Below are positions 33,227 through 42,917 of a DNA stretch of 64,000 nucleotides, piece by piece. A model generated the notes under the pieces. That model ran no database searches and had not been told where the DNA came from. It saw only the letters and a program-made list of their open reading frames with translations. The DNA lies in NCBI RefSeq assembly GCF_030161095.1, contig NZ_BSPP01000021.1, positions 28,773-92,772 of the forward strand. Direction: 5' to 3'. Every line of letters starts with the position of its first letter. Within the stretch, counting starts at the first letter, position 1. A program made the position numbers and the translations under genes. The DNA is from Cypionkella aquatica. Its GTDB lineage: Bacteria > Pseudomonadota > Alphaproteobacteria > Rhodobacterales > Rhodobacteraceae.

Positions 33227-35485
33227 ATGTCTGACCTGCTGATCGAACTGTTCTCGGAAGAAATCCCCGCACGGATGCAATCCCGCGCCCGCGACGACCT
33301 GAAATCCTTGATCACCAATGGCTTGGTGGATGCGGGCCTGACCTATGGCTCTGCTGGCGCGTTCTCGACCCCGCGCCGTCTGGTGCTGTCCATCGAAGGG
33401 CTGTCTCCGGAAAGCAAACCCGTCCGCGAAGAACGCAAAGGCCCCAGCGCCTCTGCCCCCCCGGCGGCCATCGAAGGCTTCCTGCGCTCCACTGGCCTGA
33501 CGCTGGATCAGTTGGAACGCCGCGCCGATAAAAAGGGCGAGACGCTGTATGCCGTGATCGAAAAACCCGGTCGTGCGGCAAGCGTGATCATCGCCGAAGT
33601 GCTGGAAACCACGATCCGCAATTTCCCTTGGCCGAAGTCGATGCGCTGGGGCGCAGGCAGCCTGCGCTGGGTCCGCCCGCTCCATTCCATCCTTTGCCTG
33701 CTGTCGGACGAGTCCGGGGCCGACGTCGTCCCCCTGAACATCGACGGCATCGCCGCCTCCAACACCACCGCTGGCCACCGCTTCCTGTCGCGCGCGCGCT
33801 TTCCCGTCACCGGGTTCGACGACTATGCGGTCAAGCTGAAACGCGCCCATGTCGTGCTGGACAGTGCCGAGCGTGAAGCCGCGATCTGGCAGGGCGCGCA
33901 GAACCTTGCCTTCGCCGCTGGCTGGGAAGTGGTTGAGGATAAAGGACTTTTGTCTGAAGTGGCGGGCCTTGTCGAATGGCCGGTGCCGCTGATGGGTCGG
34001 ATTGCCGACACCTTCCTTGCCCTGCCGCCCGAGGTTTTGCAGACTTCCATGAAGGAACACCAGAAGTTCTTCTCGGTGCGCAACCCCAAGACGGGCCGGA
34101 TTGAGGGCTTCATCACCGTCGCCAACACCGAAACCGCCGACCATGGCGAGACGATCCTGAAGGGCAACCAAAAGGTGCTGTCGGCGCGGCTGTCGGATGC
34201 GAAATTCTTCTGGGAAAACGATCTGCGCGTGGCGAAAGCCGGGATGGGCGAGTGGCTCGACGGTCTGAAATCCGTCACCTTCCACAACAAACTCGGCTCT
34301 CAGGCTGACCGTATCGCCCGCATTGCAGCACTCGCGGCCGAGATCGCCACGATGGTCGGCGCCGACCCCGCCCTCGCCAAACAAGCAGCGGAAGTGGCAA
34401 AAGCCGACCTCCGCTCGGCCATGGTCGGCGAATTCCCCGAACTGCAGGGCCTGATGGGCATGTATTACGCCCGCGCGGCGGACCTGCCCGAGGCTGTAGC
34501 GCTGGCCGCCCGCGACCACTACTCGCCGCTGGGTCCGACCGATACTGTGCCGAGCGACCCAGTGAGCGTCGCCGTGGCGCTGGCCGATAAGATCGACACC
34601 CTGACTGGTTTCTGGGCCATCGACGAAAAACCCACTGGGAGCAAAGACCCCTTTGCGCTGCGAAGGGCGGCGCTGGGGGTTATTCGGTTGGTGTTGGGGA
34701 ATGGGTTGCGCGCAAGTCAGCTTCGTTGTCTCGAATTAGGCAACATTCAACACTTGCTGTTCAAATTGAACGCTCAGGAACATGGTGACCAGCTTGGCGG
34801 TTTACTCATCCTTGCACTACTGGATCGGGCAAACAGCGACTTCAAGCTGATGCTGGAGCCGTCTAAATACAAGGTTCCTTCCAATTTGGATGAAAGCCGA
34901 AAGAATGAGAACTATCTCGATTTCAGAAAGAAAATTTGGGGAGGTTACGTTGACGAAGGGGATGGTGTTCTCGCCTTCTTCCACGACCGCCTGAAAGTCT
35001 TCCTGAAAGACCAAGGCATCCGCCATGACGTGATCGACGCTTGCCTTGCCATGCCGGGCAATGACGACCTCACCCTGCTGGTCAAACGCGCCGAGGCGCT
35101 TGCCGCCTTCCTGAAAACCGAAGACGGTCCGAACCTGCTGCAAGGCTTCAAACGCGCCAACACCATCCTGACCCAAGCCGAAACCAAGGATGGCGTCGAA
35201 TACTCCTACGGTGCCGATCCGAAATTCGCGGAATCCGACGAAGAACGCGCGCTGTTTGCAGCCCTCGACACCGCCGAGGCCGCGATCACCCCTGCCATGC
35301 GTGCCGAGGATTTCGCCGCAGCGATGGCCGCGATGGCGCAACTCCGCGCCCCCATCGACGCCTTTTTCACCGCCGTTCAGGTCAATTCTGATAACCCGAT
35401 CATCCGCCGCAACCGCCTGAACCTGCTGCACCGCATCCGCGCGATCTGCTCTGGCGTGGCCGATCTGACCAAACTCGACGGCTGA
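33227..35485 (+). CDS. glyS: Glycine--tRNA ligase beta subunit (with atypical AT-rich block)
   Basis: GlyS recognises tRNA-Gly for the GlyQS synthetase. The 752-residue protein has LLIELFSEEIPARMQSRARD at the N-terminus, FPWPKSMRWGAGSLRWVRPL, the HD-like part SRARFPVTGFDDY and VMKEHQKFF-type block (TSMKEHQKFFSVR), then DPFALRRAALGVIRLVLGNG. Between this and LAFFHDRLKVFLKDQGIRHD there are about 84 residues (roughly 497-580) that are more AT-rich and polar (SRKNENYLDFRKKIWGGYVD) than the rest. They keep the frame, and the C-terminal anticodon-binding part is intact. The gene should be functional; the block looks acquired or fast-evolving. Confidence 0.94.
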   Translation: MSDLLIELFSEEIPARMQSRARDDLKSLITNGLVDAGLTYGSAGAFSTPRRLVLSIEGLSPESKPVREERKGPSASAPPAAIEGFLRSTGLTLDQLERRADKKGETLYAVIEKPGRAASVIIAEVLETTIRNFPWPKSMRWGAGSLRWVRPLHSILCLLSDESGADVVPLNIDGIAASNTTAGHRFLSRARFPVTGFDDYAVKLKRAHVVLDSAEREAAIWQGAQNLAFAAGWEVVEDKGLLSEVAGLVEWPVPLMGRIADTFLALPPEVLQTSMKEHQKFFSVRNPKTGRIEGFITVANTETADHGETILKGNQKVLSARLSDAKFFWENDLRVAKAGMGEWLDGLKSVTFHNKLGSQADRIARIAALAAEIATMVGADPALAKQAAEVAKADLRSAMVGEFPELQGLMGMYYARAADLPEAVALAARDHYSPLGPTDTVPSDPVSVAVALADKIDTLTGFWAIDEKPTGSKDPFALRRAALGVIRLVLGNGLRASQLRCLELGNIQHLLFKLNAQEHGDQLGGLLILALLDRANSDFKLMLEPSKYKVPSNLDESRKNENYLDFRKKIWGGYVDEGDGVLAFFHDRLKVFLKDQGIRHDVIDACLAMPGNDDLTLLVKRAEALAAFLKTEDGPNLLQGFKRANTILTQAETKDGVEYSYGADPKFAESDEERALFAALDTAEAAITPAMRAEDFAAAMAAMAQLRAPIDAFFTAVQVNSDNPIIRRNRLNLLHRIRAICSGVADLTKLDG

Positions 35486-35600
35486 CAGGCACCGGGAAAT
35501 CGGGGGATTCGCCAAAACAAGGTTAATCCCCCGTCATCCCGGCACAATCAGCGCGCGGTATGGCCTGTAACTGGCCCCTTTATGGCCGCTTTCTGGGTCA

Positions 35601-35627
35601 TTAACCTTTGATTAAACCGAAAATTAA
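35601..35627. promoter_or_regulatory. CtrA-type sites upstream of the PPDK-like gene
   Basis: TTAACCTTTGATTAAA at 35601-35616 fits TTAA-N7-TTAA, and TTAAC follows at 35623-35627. The cluster lies about 130 nt before the GTG start of the next gene. Confidence 0.45.
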
Positions 35628-35752
35628 CACGGCGATCTCAACCCCTTAGCGCCGCCCATCCCGGCCCCACGCCAAAGTTTGCCACATCAGCACAAAGCTT
35701 GCACAAGCACGCAACCCATGTATCCTGCGCCCGCAAAGTAAAAGGTGCCGCA

Positions 35753-38308
35753 GTGCAGAAAATCGCCGAGTTCGCCGAAATCACCCCCAGTGCTGACATC
35801 CGCCGCGATGCCCACGGCTGGCGCGCGAAATGCCTGCAACGCTTGGTGCGGCTGGACCTGCCTGTGCCCGAAACCGTGGCTTTGCCCGCCCAAACTGTGC
35901 GCTCGATCGCGGCGGGTCATCCTGTTGATTCCAAAGCCATTCTGTCGCATTTCGGCCCAATCCCGCTGATTTCGGTGCGACCCTCGCCGGAAAATCCCGA
36001 CTGGGGCGGGCCCGGCACCGTGCTCAACATCGGCATGAACGCCGCCCAACACGCGCGGCTGGTCGACACCAATGGCCGCGAAGCCGCCGACGCGCTCTAT
36101 CTGCGATTTGTGCAAACCTACGCCACGCATGTCGCCCGCCTTGACCCCGATATGTTCGATTCTGGCACCCCCAACGCGGATAGCTTGCGCGATGCGTTGC
36201 GGCATTATGAGCGGGAAATGGAAGAACCCTTCCCCGAAGACCCGGCCCAGCAACTCTCGGAAGTGCTGCGCAGCATGGCAAGGGCCTGGGAAGGCACCTC
36301 TGCCAGGTTGCTGCGCCAAGCCAAAGGTGCGCCCGTAGAGGCCGCTTTGGGCCTTGTGGTGCAGGAAATGGCCCAAGGGATCGGGCAGGGGATTTCCGGC
36401 TCGGGCGTCATGCAATTCATTGATCCTGTTACAGGATTGCCTTTGGTCAAGGGGCGTTACTTGGGGCAATCTCAAGGCCGCGATGCCTTGAAAAAGACCG
36501 AGGCGATCTACCTCACCCGCGACAAACGCGGGCCTTCGCTGGAAGATATTGCGCCCGAAATCTTTGCCGATCTGATCCGCCACGGCGCGGTGTGTCGGCA
36601 AAAGCTGCGCGAAGAAATGCAGATCGAATTCACCATCGAGGATGGCAGACTCTCGGTTCTGGACGCCGTGAAAGTGCAACGCTCGGCCCGCGCAGGCCTG
36701 AAAATCGCGGTGGCTTTGGCAGATGATGGCGTGATCAGCCGCGAGGAGGCCGTGTTGCGGGTCGAACCCCGCGCCTTGTCGGAATTGCTCCACCCGCAGG
36801 TCGATATGCGCGCCGCAAGAGACGTTTTTGCCAAGGGTATCGCGGCCTCTCCGGGGGCTGCTGTGGGGCGGATCGTGTTCTCCTCCCAAGCCGCCCAAGC
36901 CAGTGCGGCGCGTGGAGAACCTTGCATCATGGTGCGCCGGGAAACCGCTCCCGAGGATATTCGCGGCATGCACGCGGCTGTGGGTGTGGTCACCGAACGT
37001 GGTGGTGTCACTTCGCATGCTGCTGTTATTGCACGCGGTTTGGGTGTGCCCTGTGTTGTCGGCGCCTCCGGTATGCGTCTGGATCCAAAAGAGAAACGCC
37101 TGATCGCCGCCGATGGCCGCAGCTTTGGCGAGGGCGATCTGATCACCGTCGACGGAACCACCGGCGATGTGCTGGCGGGCGCCGCCGAAATGCTGGCCCC
37201 GGCCTTGGACGATGCGTTCCGCAAGCTGCTGTCATGGGCTGACAGCTTCCGCGACATCGGTATTCGTGCCAATGCCGACACCCCCGCCGACGCCGCCACG
37301 GCGCGGCAGTTTGAAGCACAAGGCATTGGTCTGTGCCGGACCGAGCATATGTTCTTTGACGAAGACCGCCTTGTGGTGATGCGCGAGATGATCTTTGCCG
37401 ACACCTCAAAAGATCGCGCGGCGGCCCTTGCGCGTCTGCTGCCCATGCAGCGCGCCGATTTTGTACAACTGTTCGAGATCATGGCGGGCCTCCCGGTCTG
37501 CATCCGCTTGTTCGACCCACCGTTGCACGAATTCCTGCCCCATAGCCGTGAAGGTTTGCGCGAATTGGCAGAGGCGCTGGATCGCCCCCTGTCCGAAGTC
37601 ACCCGCCGCGCCGAGGCGCTGGCCGAGTTCAACCCGATGCTTGGCATGCGCGGTGTGCGGTTGGGCGTGGTGCTGCCAGAAATCTATGCGATGCAGGCGC
37701 AAGCGATCTTTGAGGCAGCCGTAGAACTCGCCCGCAAGGGCACGCCCGTGGTGCCGGAAATCATGATCCCGCTTGTGTCGGCCAAGCGCGAGGTCGAGTT
37801 GGTGAAAGCGCATGTCGACGCCATTGCGGCCTCGGTGCGGGCGAAATCGGGTGTGGCGTTTGACTTCAAACTTGGGGTGATGGTGGAGACCCCACGCGCC
37901 GCCCTGCGCGCCGGAGAGATCGCCCAGCACGCGGCCTTCCTGTCTTTCGGCACCAATGATCTGACGCAGATGACTTATGGTCTGTCGCGCGACGATGCTG
38001 GCCGCTTTATGAACACCTATGTTCAGCAGGGGGTTTTCCCGGAAGATCCGTTCCATATTCTTGATGTGGATGGGGTGGGCGAATTGCTTTTGATCGGGGC
38101 AGAGCGGGGGCGGGCGACGCGGCCAGACCTGACAGTTTCGATCTGCGGGGAACACGGCGGTAACCCCGAATCGATTGGATTTTGTCGTAAGGCAGGCTTC
38201 GATTATGTGTCCTGCAGCCCGTATCGGGTGCCCTTGGCACGGCTTGCGGCGGCTCATCTGGCATTGGCTGATCGTGTGGATGTTCGGAATATCACCACAA
38301 TATCATGA
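35753..38308 (+). CDS. Pyruvate, phosphate dikinase-like enzyme
   Basis: PPDK interconverts pyruvate, ATP and Pi with PEP, AMP and PPi. The 851-residue protein has the phospho-His domain TERGGVTSHAAVIARGLGVP (His near 425) and the PEP/pyruvate barrel with GLCRTEHMFF, GMRGVRLGVVLPEIYAMQ, FGTNDLTQMTYGLSRDD and the catalytic-Cys region ICGEHGGNPESIGFC. The N-terminal ATP-grasp part is divergent: LISVRPSPENPDWGGPGTVL stands where the usual SVRSGARASMPGMMDT segment would be, and no GGKGANLAEM is seen. GTG 35753 has AAGG about 8 nt upstream. The ATP-half change may alter nucleotide use. Confidence 0.82.
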   Translation: MQKIAEFAEITPSADIRRDAHGWRAKCLQRLVRLDLPVPETVALPAQTVRSIAAGHPVDSKAILSHFGPIPLISVRPSPENPDWGGPGTVLNIGMNAAQHARLVDTNGREAADALYLRFVQTYATHVARLDPDMFDSGTPNADSLRDALRHYEREMEEPFPEDPAQQLSEVLRSMARAWEGTSARLLRQAKGAPVEAALGLVVQEMAQGIGQGISGSGVMQFIDPVTGLPLVKGRYLGQSQGRDALKKTEAIYLTRDKRGPSLEDIAPEIFADLIRHGAVCRQKLREEMQIEFTIEDGRLSVLDAVKVQRSARAGLKIAVALADDGVISREEAVLRVEPRALSELLHPQVDMRAARDVFAKGIAASPGAAVGRIVFSSQAAQASAARGEPCIMVRRETAPEDIRGMHAAVGVVTERGGVTSHAAVIARGLGVPCVVGASGMRLDPKEKRLIAADGRSFGEGDLITVDGTTGDVLAGAAEMLAPALDDAFRKLLSWADSFRDIGIRANADTPADAATARQFEAQGIGLCRTEHMFFDEDRLVVMREMIFADTSKDRAAALARLLPMQRADFVQLFEIMAGLPVCIRLFDPPLHEFLPHSREGLRELAEALDRPLSEVTRRAEALAEFNPMLGMRGVRLGVVLPEIYAMQAQAIFEAAVELARKGTPVVPEIMIPLVSAKREVELVKAHVDAIAASVRAKSGVAFDFKLGVMVETPRAALRAGEIAQHAAFLSFGTNDLTQMTYGLSRDDAGRFMNTYVQQGVFPEDPFHILDVDGVGELLLIGAERGRATRPDLTVSICGEHGGNPESIGFCRKAGFDYVSCSPYRVPLARLAAAHLALADRVDVRNITTIS

Positions 38309-38491
38309 ATTTGCGCGACGAAGTGAAGGTAACGCATTAAGTGATTGCGCGGAAATCCGCTCAAATGTCCAAGAATCGCGTTGTATTTTGGCCACGCGGC
38401 TGGACCGGTTGGAATTGAGTCTTTACGCCAGTTCCTCGTCGTGGGGGCTGCTCCCTTTCGGCGCTGCTGAAACAGACCGGGATACTGATAT

Positions 38492-39235
38492 ATGCGCTTC
38501 CACCAAGTCTGGACGAGTGCCGCTGCTGCGGCTTGCGTCCTTAGCGGGGCAGCCTTTGCCGATGTGACGGTAAGCCAATCCAACGACCCATCTTTGTTGA
38601 TGGGCGCGCAGATGGCGTCGCTGTTGGGGGCGGAACATAGGGCCGTCGATTCATTGCCAGAGGCAAAGTTGACGGCGATGGCGGTTGGCCCGAAGGCGGT
38701 CGAGACCGCGCCAGTCAAGGCTGCCAAAGCCCAGATCAAAGCCGAGAAAGCAGCAAAAGCGGCACCTGCGCTGCAAAACGCCGCTTTGCAAAACCCGGTG
38801 CTGATCAGCTATTCCTCCGATTGGCTGATGGCGCAGCCTGCGGCCACCGGCGATCAGCAGTGGCAATGCCTGAAAACTGCGATCTATTTTGAATCGCGCG
38901 GCGAAAGCCTGCGGGGGCAGTTTGCCGTGGCCGAGGTGGTGCTGAACCGCGTCGATAGCCCGCGCTATCCCAAGACAATCTGCGGCGTGGTGCAGCAACG
39001 CGGTAGCGGTTCTTGCGCGTTCTCGTATTCCTGCGATGGGGCAAAAGACGTGATGACCGACCGCAGCTCGGCCGAGGTTGCGGGCCGGATTGCCCGCGTG
39101 ATGCTGGACGGTGCGCCGCGTGCGCTGACCTCGGGGGCGACCTATTTCCACACGCGTGCGGTCAGCCCGTCGTGGTCGCGCCAGTTCCCCCGCACAGCCG
39201 AGATTGGCTCGCATCTGTTTTACCGCCAACCCTAA
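38492..39235 (+). CDS. SleB-type cell wall hydrolase
   Basis: The 247-residue precursor has a signal peptide (about 1-23, ending GAAFA), an Ala/Lys-rich linker (AAKAQIKAEKAAKAAPALQ) and a C-terminal Hydrolase_2 domain: QCLKTAIYFESRGESLRGQF, AVAEVVLNRVDSPRYPKTIC and CAFSYSCDG, then ATYFHT. The AxxIYFEaRGE motif carries the catalytic Glu of SleB/CwlJ lytic enzymes. It would cut peptidoglycan in the periplasm of this non-sporulating lineage, where such enzymes are common. It lies alone between the PPDK-like gene and folB. Confidence 0.88.
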   Translation: MRFHQVWTSAAAAACVLSGAAFADVTVSQSNDPSLLMGAQMASLLGAEHRAVDSLPEAKLTAMAVGPKAVETAPVKAAKAQIKAEKAAKAAPALQNAALQNPVLISYSSDWLMAQPAATGDQQWQCLKTAIYFESRGESLRGQFAVAEVVLNRVDSPRYPKTICGVVQQRGSGSCAFSYSCDGAKDVMTDRSSAEVAGRIARVMLDGAPRALTSGATYFHTRAVSPSWSRQFPRTAEIGSHLFYRQP

Positions 39236-39366
39236 GACGTTATCTTGCGATCCGAATATAGCGATCTCGCGTCGCGCCTCTTGCGCTTCCTGTCGGGTTC
39301 GGACTAGGCGCTGTGCGGGGCAGGCGGTAGCTTGCCCTGATTGCGTTTCGCCTTTCGGGGGCCAGT

Positions 39367-40275
39367 ATGACCAGCGACATTGCCCAAGCCTTTGCCCACC
39401 CGGAAGAGCGGTCTATCGCCTCGGCCACCGCTGATCCGCGTGACCGGATCAGTCTGCGCGATCATATCGTCGAGGTCGATATCGGCGCGTTTCAGAAAGA
39501 GCGCGGCCATACCCAGCGCGTGCTGTTTGATATCGTGGTCGAGGTGCGCCCGGCAGCGCAGCCGCTGAACGACGACGTTGATCTGATCCTGTCCTATGAC
39601 ACTCTGACCGAGGCTGTTGCGGCGGAACTTGCCGCAGAACGGCTGAACCTGCTGGAAACCCTTGCCGAGCGTTTGGCTGAACGTATTCTGGCCGAACCGC
39701 AAGCGATGCGGGTTTTCGTGCGGATCCAAAAGCTGGATGTTGGCCCCTACAAGCTGGGCGTCGAAATCGTGCGCAGCCGGGCCGAGGTTGCGGTCAAAGT
39801 GATGGGCCATGATGGTGAGGAAGCCGCTGTGCATCCGCTGGTGGTTTTCCTTGATAATGCCGCGATCATGGCCAGCGATTTGGCCAGTCGGTTGGACCAC
39901 TGGCAGGGGCAGGGCCGTCCGGTGATCCTGACGGTGGGTCTGCCCGATATGGCGCGCCCGCAGACAGGGCATAAGCCCACGCAACGCCGCGTCGATCTGT
40001 TGGCGATTGAGCAAAATGCATGGGTGCTCGCCGCCCGCGATCCGCGCTGCGTGGTCATGGAAACCCGGACCGAGATTGATTGGGCGATCAAACGCGGTCA
40101 GATGGTGGTCTGGGCCCCGTCAAAGCTGGTGCTCGATGCCGTCGATGGCCCGCACAGCCGCGAGCCCGTGGCTTTGGCTTTGTGGCTGGCCGAGTTGATG
40201 GCCGCCGAGCGTTTGGTGGTTCACGGCGATGTTGCACTTCCGGCGGGAAGCCGCGTGCAGGTCGATCAGGCCTGA
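39367..40275 (+). CDS. folB: Dihydroneopterin aldolase with extra C-terminal domain
   Basis: FolB splits 7,8-dihydroneopterin to 6-hydroxymethyl-dihydropterin and glycolaldehyde. Residues about 25-140 show the FolB pattern (DRISLRDHIVEVDIGAFQKE, SYDTLTEAVAAELAAERLNL, LETLAERLAERIL, and VRIQKLDVGP). FolB alone is about 120 residues, but this protein has 302. The C-terminal 150 residues (RVDLLAIEQNAWVLAARDP; VVWAPSKLVLDAVD; AAERLVVHGDV) recall a small amino-acid-kinase-like fold. The gene is followed 45 nt on by folP. The extra domain's role is unknown. Confidence 0.85.
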   Translation: MTSDIAQAFAHPEERSIASATADPRDRISLRDHIVEVDIGAFQKERGHTQRVLFDIVVEVRPAAQPLNDDVDLILSYDTLTEAVAAELAAERLNLLETLAERLAERILAEPQAMRVFVRIQKLDVGPYKLGVEIVRSRAEVAVKVMGHDGEEAAVHPLVVFLDNAAIMASDLASRLDHWQGQGRPVILTVGLPDMARPQTGHKPTQRRVDLLAIEQNAWVLAARDPRCVVMETRTEIDWAIKRGQMVVWAPSKLVLDAVDGPHSREPVALALWLAELMAAERLVVHGDVALPAGSRVQVDQA

Positions 40276-40320
40276 AGCTTCCCCCTTGCGAGGCAACCGC
40301 CAGAGTTTTACGACAGGTTC

Positions 40321-41331
40321 ATGACCTATATCCGCCCCATCCCGATGACTGATCCCGCCCGCCCGATTGACGCTTTGCCGCTGGCAGGCGGCTGGTGTTG
40401 GTTTAATCAGGTCGAGGTGTTGGACCGCGACGCGCCGCCCAAGATGGTGCCTGTGTCCGATCTTGACGCGGAAACCCGTGTCCGTCTGGCTGCGCGCCGC
40501 CCTGATTTCGCGGGGCTTTCTATGGACCGGCCGCGCATCATGGGCATCCTTAATGTCACCCCAGACAGCTTTTCCGATGGTGGGCTGTTCCTGCGCCCCG
40601 AATCCGCGTTGATGCAGGCGCGCAAGATGGCGGCGGGGGCCGATATCCTTGACATTGGCGGCGAAAGCACGCGACCCGGCGCGGTCGAAGTAAATGCTGC
40701 CGAAGAAGTCAGCCGCACCGCGCCGGTGATTGCGGCGTTGCGGGATGGCGGCCTTGATGTGCCCATCTCGATCGACACCCGCAAAGCTGTGGTGGCCGAG
40801 GCCGCTTTTGCAGCGGGTGCGTCCATTTTGAACGACGTGACGGCGCTGAAATTTGATCCTGCTATGGCAACGGTTGCTGCGGCGTCGGGGTGCCCGGTGA
40901 TCCTGATGCACTCGATTGCGACGCCCGAGACCATGCAGGCCGATCCCTACTACGACGATGTTCTGCTGGACGTTTATGACGCTTTGGCGGCGCGGCTGGG
41001 CGAGGCCATAGCCGCAGGCATCCCGCGCGAAATGCTGGCGGTCGATCCCGGTATCGGCTTTGGCAAGACCTTGCAGCACAACCTGATCCTGCTGTCGCGG
41101 CTGTCGCTGTTTCACAATCTGGGCTTGCCGGTGCTGCTGGGCGCGTCGCGCAAACGCTTCATCGGCGCGATCAGCGCAGAAAGTGATGCGCAAAAGCGAT
41201 TGCCGGGTAGCCTTGCCGTGGCTTTGGCCGGGGTGGCGCAGGGGATGCAGATGATCCGCGTGCATGATGTGGCCGAGACTCGGCAGGCTTTGTCACTCTG
41301 GCAGGCCGCAACAACAGGAGGTGCGGCATGA
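40321..41331 (+). CDS. folP: Dihydropteroate synthase
   Basis: FolP condenses hydroxymethyl-dihydropterin diphosphate with p-aminobenzoate. The 336-residue protein has the core motifs [16 protein letters not shown] (about 73-88), [38 protein letters not shown] and [11 protein letters not shown]. About 70 residues precede the core, longer than the E. coli enzyme, as in other Rhodobacterales. Its end overlaps glmM by 4 nt (ATGA), so folB-folP-glmM form one operon. It is the classical sulfonamide target; no resistance call can be made. Confidence 0.95.
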   Translation: MTYIRPIPMTDPARPIDALPLAGGWCWFNQVEVLDRDAPPKMVPVSDLDAETRVRLAARRPDFAGLSMDRPRIMGILNVTPDSFSDGGLFLRPESALMQARKMAAGADILDIGGESTRPGAVEVNAAEEVSRTAPVIAALRDGGLDVPISIDTRKAVVAEAAFAAGASILNDVTALKFDPAMATVAAASGCPVILMHSIATPETMQADPYYDDVLLDVYDALAARLGEAIAAGIPREMLAVDPGIGFGKTLQHNLILLSRLSLFHNLGLPVLLGASRKRFIGAISAESDAQKRLPGSLAVALAGVAQGMQMIRVHDVAETRQALSLWQAATTGGAA

Positions 41332-42671
41332 GTCGCAAACTTTTCGGCACCGATGGCGTGCGCGGCACCGCCAACAGCTATCCGATGACCGCCGAGATGG
41401 CGTTGAAACTTGGGGCTGCCGCAGGCGAGTTCTTTCGCCGCGCTGGTGCAACCGCCCATCGGGTGGTGATCGGCAAGGACACGCGGCTGTCTGGCTATAT
41501 GCTGGAAAACGCTTTGACGGCGGGTTTGACCAGCACTGGAATGAATGTGCTGCTGCTTGGCCCTGTGCCTACCCCTGCCGTGGGATTTCTGACCCGTAGC
41601 ATGCGCGCCGATCTGGGCGTGATGATCAGCGCCTCGCACAACCCGCACCATGACAACGGCATCAAATTCTTCGGCCCGGATGGCTTTAAATTGTCCGACG
41701 CCGCCGAGGTTGAAATTGAGACGATGGTAGAGGCTGATCCCAATCTCGCGCTGCCGGAAAATATCGGCCGGGCCAAGCGGATCGACGATGCGGTGGGGCG
41801 CTATCAGGAATTCGTCAAGACCACCTTTCCGGGCGGGCTGCGGCTGGATGGGCTGAAAGTGGTGATAGATTGCGCCAATGGGGCTGCCTACAAGGCCGCG
41901 CCGGAAGTGTTGTGGGAGTTGGGGGCCGAGGTGATCCCGGTTGGTGTCAGCCCGAACGGCAAGAATATCAACCAGCGCTGTGGTTCGACTTACACCCAGA
42001 CAGCGGCTGAGGCGGTGGTGGCGCATGGCGCGCATGTCGGGATTTCGCTGGATGGCGATGCTGACCGGGTGATGATCCTGGATGAGATGGGCCGGGTTGC
42101 TGACGGCGATCAGATCATGGCGCTGCTGGCAGGGCGCTGGGCGGATGAGGGACGGTTGCAGGGCGGCACTCTGGTCGCCACCGTGATGTCCAATCTGGGG
42201 CTGGAGCGGTTCATGACCGGACGGGGGCTGCGGTTGGAGCGGACCTCGGTTGGGGACCGCTATGTGGTTGAGGCGATGCGGCGCGGCGGGTTCAATCTGG
42301 GGGGGGAACAGTCGGGGCATATCGTGATGACCGACTATGCCACCACGGGGGATGGCTTGATCGCGGGCTTGCAGTTTCTGGCTGAGATGGCGCGGTCGGG
42401 CTTGCCTGCCAGCCGTTTGTGCCAGCAATTTGAGACCGTGCCGCAGATGCTGAAAAATGTCCGTTACGCGCCGGGGTTGGAGCCTTTGAAGGCCGAGAAG
42501 GTGCGCGCTGTAATTGCAGCCAAAGAGGCCGAGATCAAGGGTAAGGGGCGGATTTTGATCCGCAAATCCGGCACTGAACCGCTGATCCGGGTGATGGCGG
42601 AATGTGAGGATGAGGCGATGCTGCGCGATGTTGTCGATGAGATCGTCGGGGCGGTTCAGGCGGCGGTTTGA
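41328..42671 (+). CDS. glmM: Phosphoglucosamine mutase
   Basis: GlmM turns glucosamine-6-phosphate into glucosamine-1-phosphate for UDP-GlcNAc and thus peptidoglycan and LPS. The 447-residue protein starts with [20 protein letters not shown], has the phosphoserine loop [20 protein letters not shown] (around 100), the metal-binding [10 protein letters not shown] and the C-terminal [15 protein letters not shown] sugar/phosphate loop. Start overlaps the folP stop. A 22-bp palindrome follows the stop by 2 nt. Confidence 0.96.
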   Translation: MSRKLFGTDGVRGTANSYPMTAEMALKLGAAAGEFFRRAGATAHRVVIGKDTRLSGYMLENALTAGLTSTGMNVLLLGPVPTPAVGFLTRSMRADLGVMISASHNPHHDNGIKFFGPDGFKLSDAAEVEIETMVEADPNLALPENIGRAKRIDDAVGRYQEFVKTTFPGGLRLDGLKVVIDCANGAAYKAAPEVLWELGAEVIPVGVSPNGKNINQRCGSTYTQTAAEAVVAHGAHVGISLDGDADRVMILDEMGRVADGDQIMALLAGRWADEGRLQGGTLVATVMSNLGLERFMTGRGLRLERTSVGDRYVVEAMRRGGFNLGGEQSGHIVMTDYATTGDGLIAGLQFLAEMARSGLPASRLCQQFETVPQMLKNVRYAPGLEPLKAEKVRAVIAAKEAEIKGKGRILIRKSGTEPLIRVMAECEDEAMLRDVVDEIVGAVQAAV

Positions 42672-42673
42672 AG

Positions 42674-42695
42674 CCGTGTCCACGCGTGGACACGG
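42674..42695. repeat. 22-bp perfect palindrome after glmM
   Basis: A perfect palindrome with core GTCCACGCGTGGAC starts 2 nt after the glmM stop. The same core is at 29865-29882 after another gene. With no U-tract, it is not a usual terminator. Confidence 0.6.
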
Positions 42696-42855
42696 GTTGC
42701 GTTTATGTGAAATCAATGGGTTACGGGTCCGTGATTCATTGATTTTTAACCTTTGGCAACACGTGGGCGCAGAGAAAGTGCGTTGCGGCGCTTGGGCTGA
42801 AAGCGTATCTTAGGCAACCTCTCTTTCAGAGTAGAGGGCATCGGATTCACCGCGA

Positions 42856-42880
42856 GGTGCGTGCAAGCACGCACCCTACG
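42856..42880. repeat. 25-bp palindromic element, left copy
   Basis: The element contains GGTGCGTGCAAGCACGCACC, itself a hairpin, followed by CTACG. Its exact reverse complement lies at 43374-43398, so a low-G+C gene is bracketed by the pair. Confidence 0.7.
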
Positions 42881-42917
42881 GTTCTAAGAAGTCAGTTGTC
42901 TTGAGGGGCTATTGTCG

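Noticed and set aside
32666..34519. Long minus-strand open frame opposite glyQ, the small gene and glyS
   Set aside because: It lies fully antisense to well-conserved genes and its Gly/Arg/His-rich translation is typical of high-G+C shadow frames.
34715..34965. Intein in glyS
   Set aside because: The block is only about 84 residues and lacks the Cys/Ser start, the TxxH block and the HN end needed for splicing.
35687..37018. Long minus-strand open frame opposite the PPDK-like gene
   Set aside because: No ribosome-binding site or protein-like motifs; it mirrors the codon bias of the sense gene.
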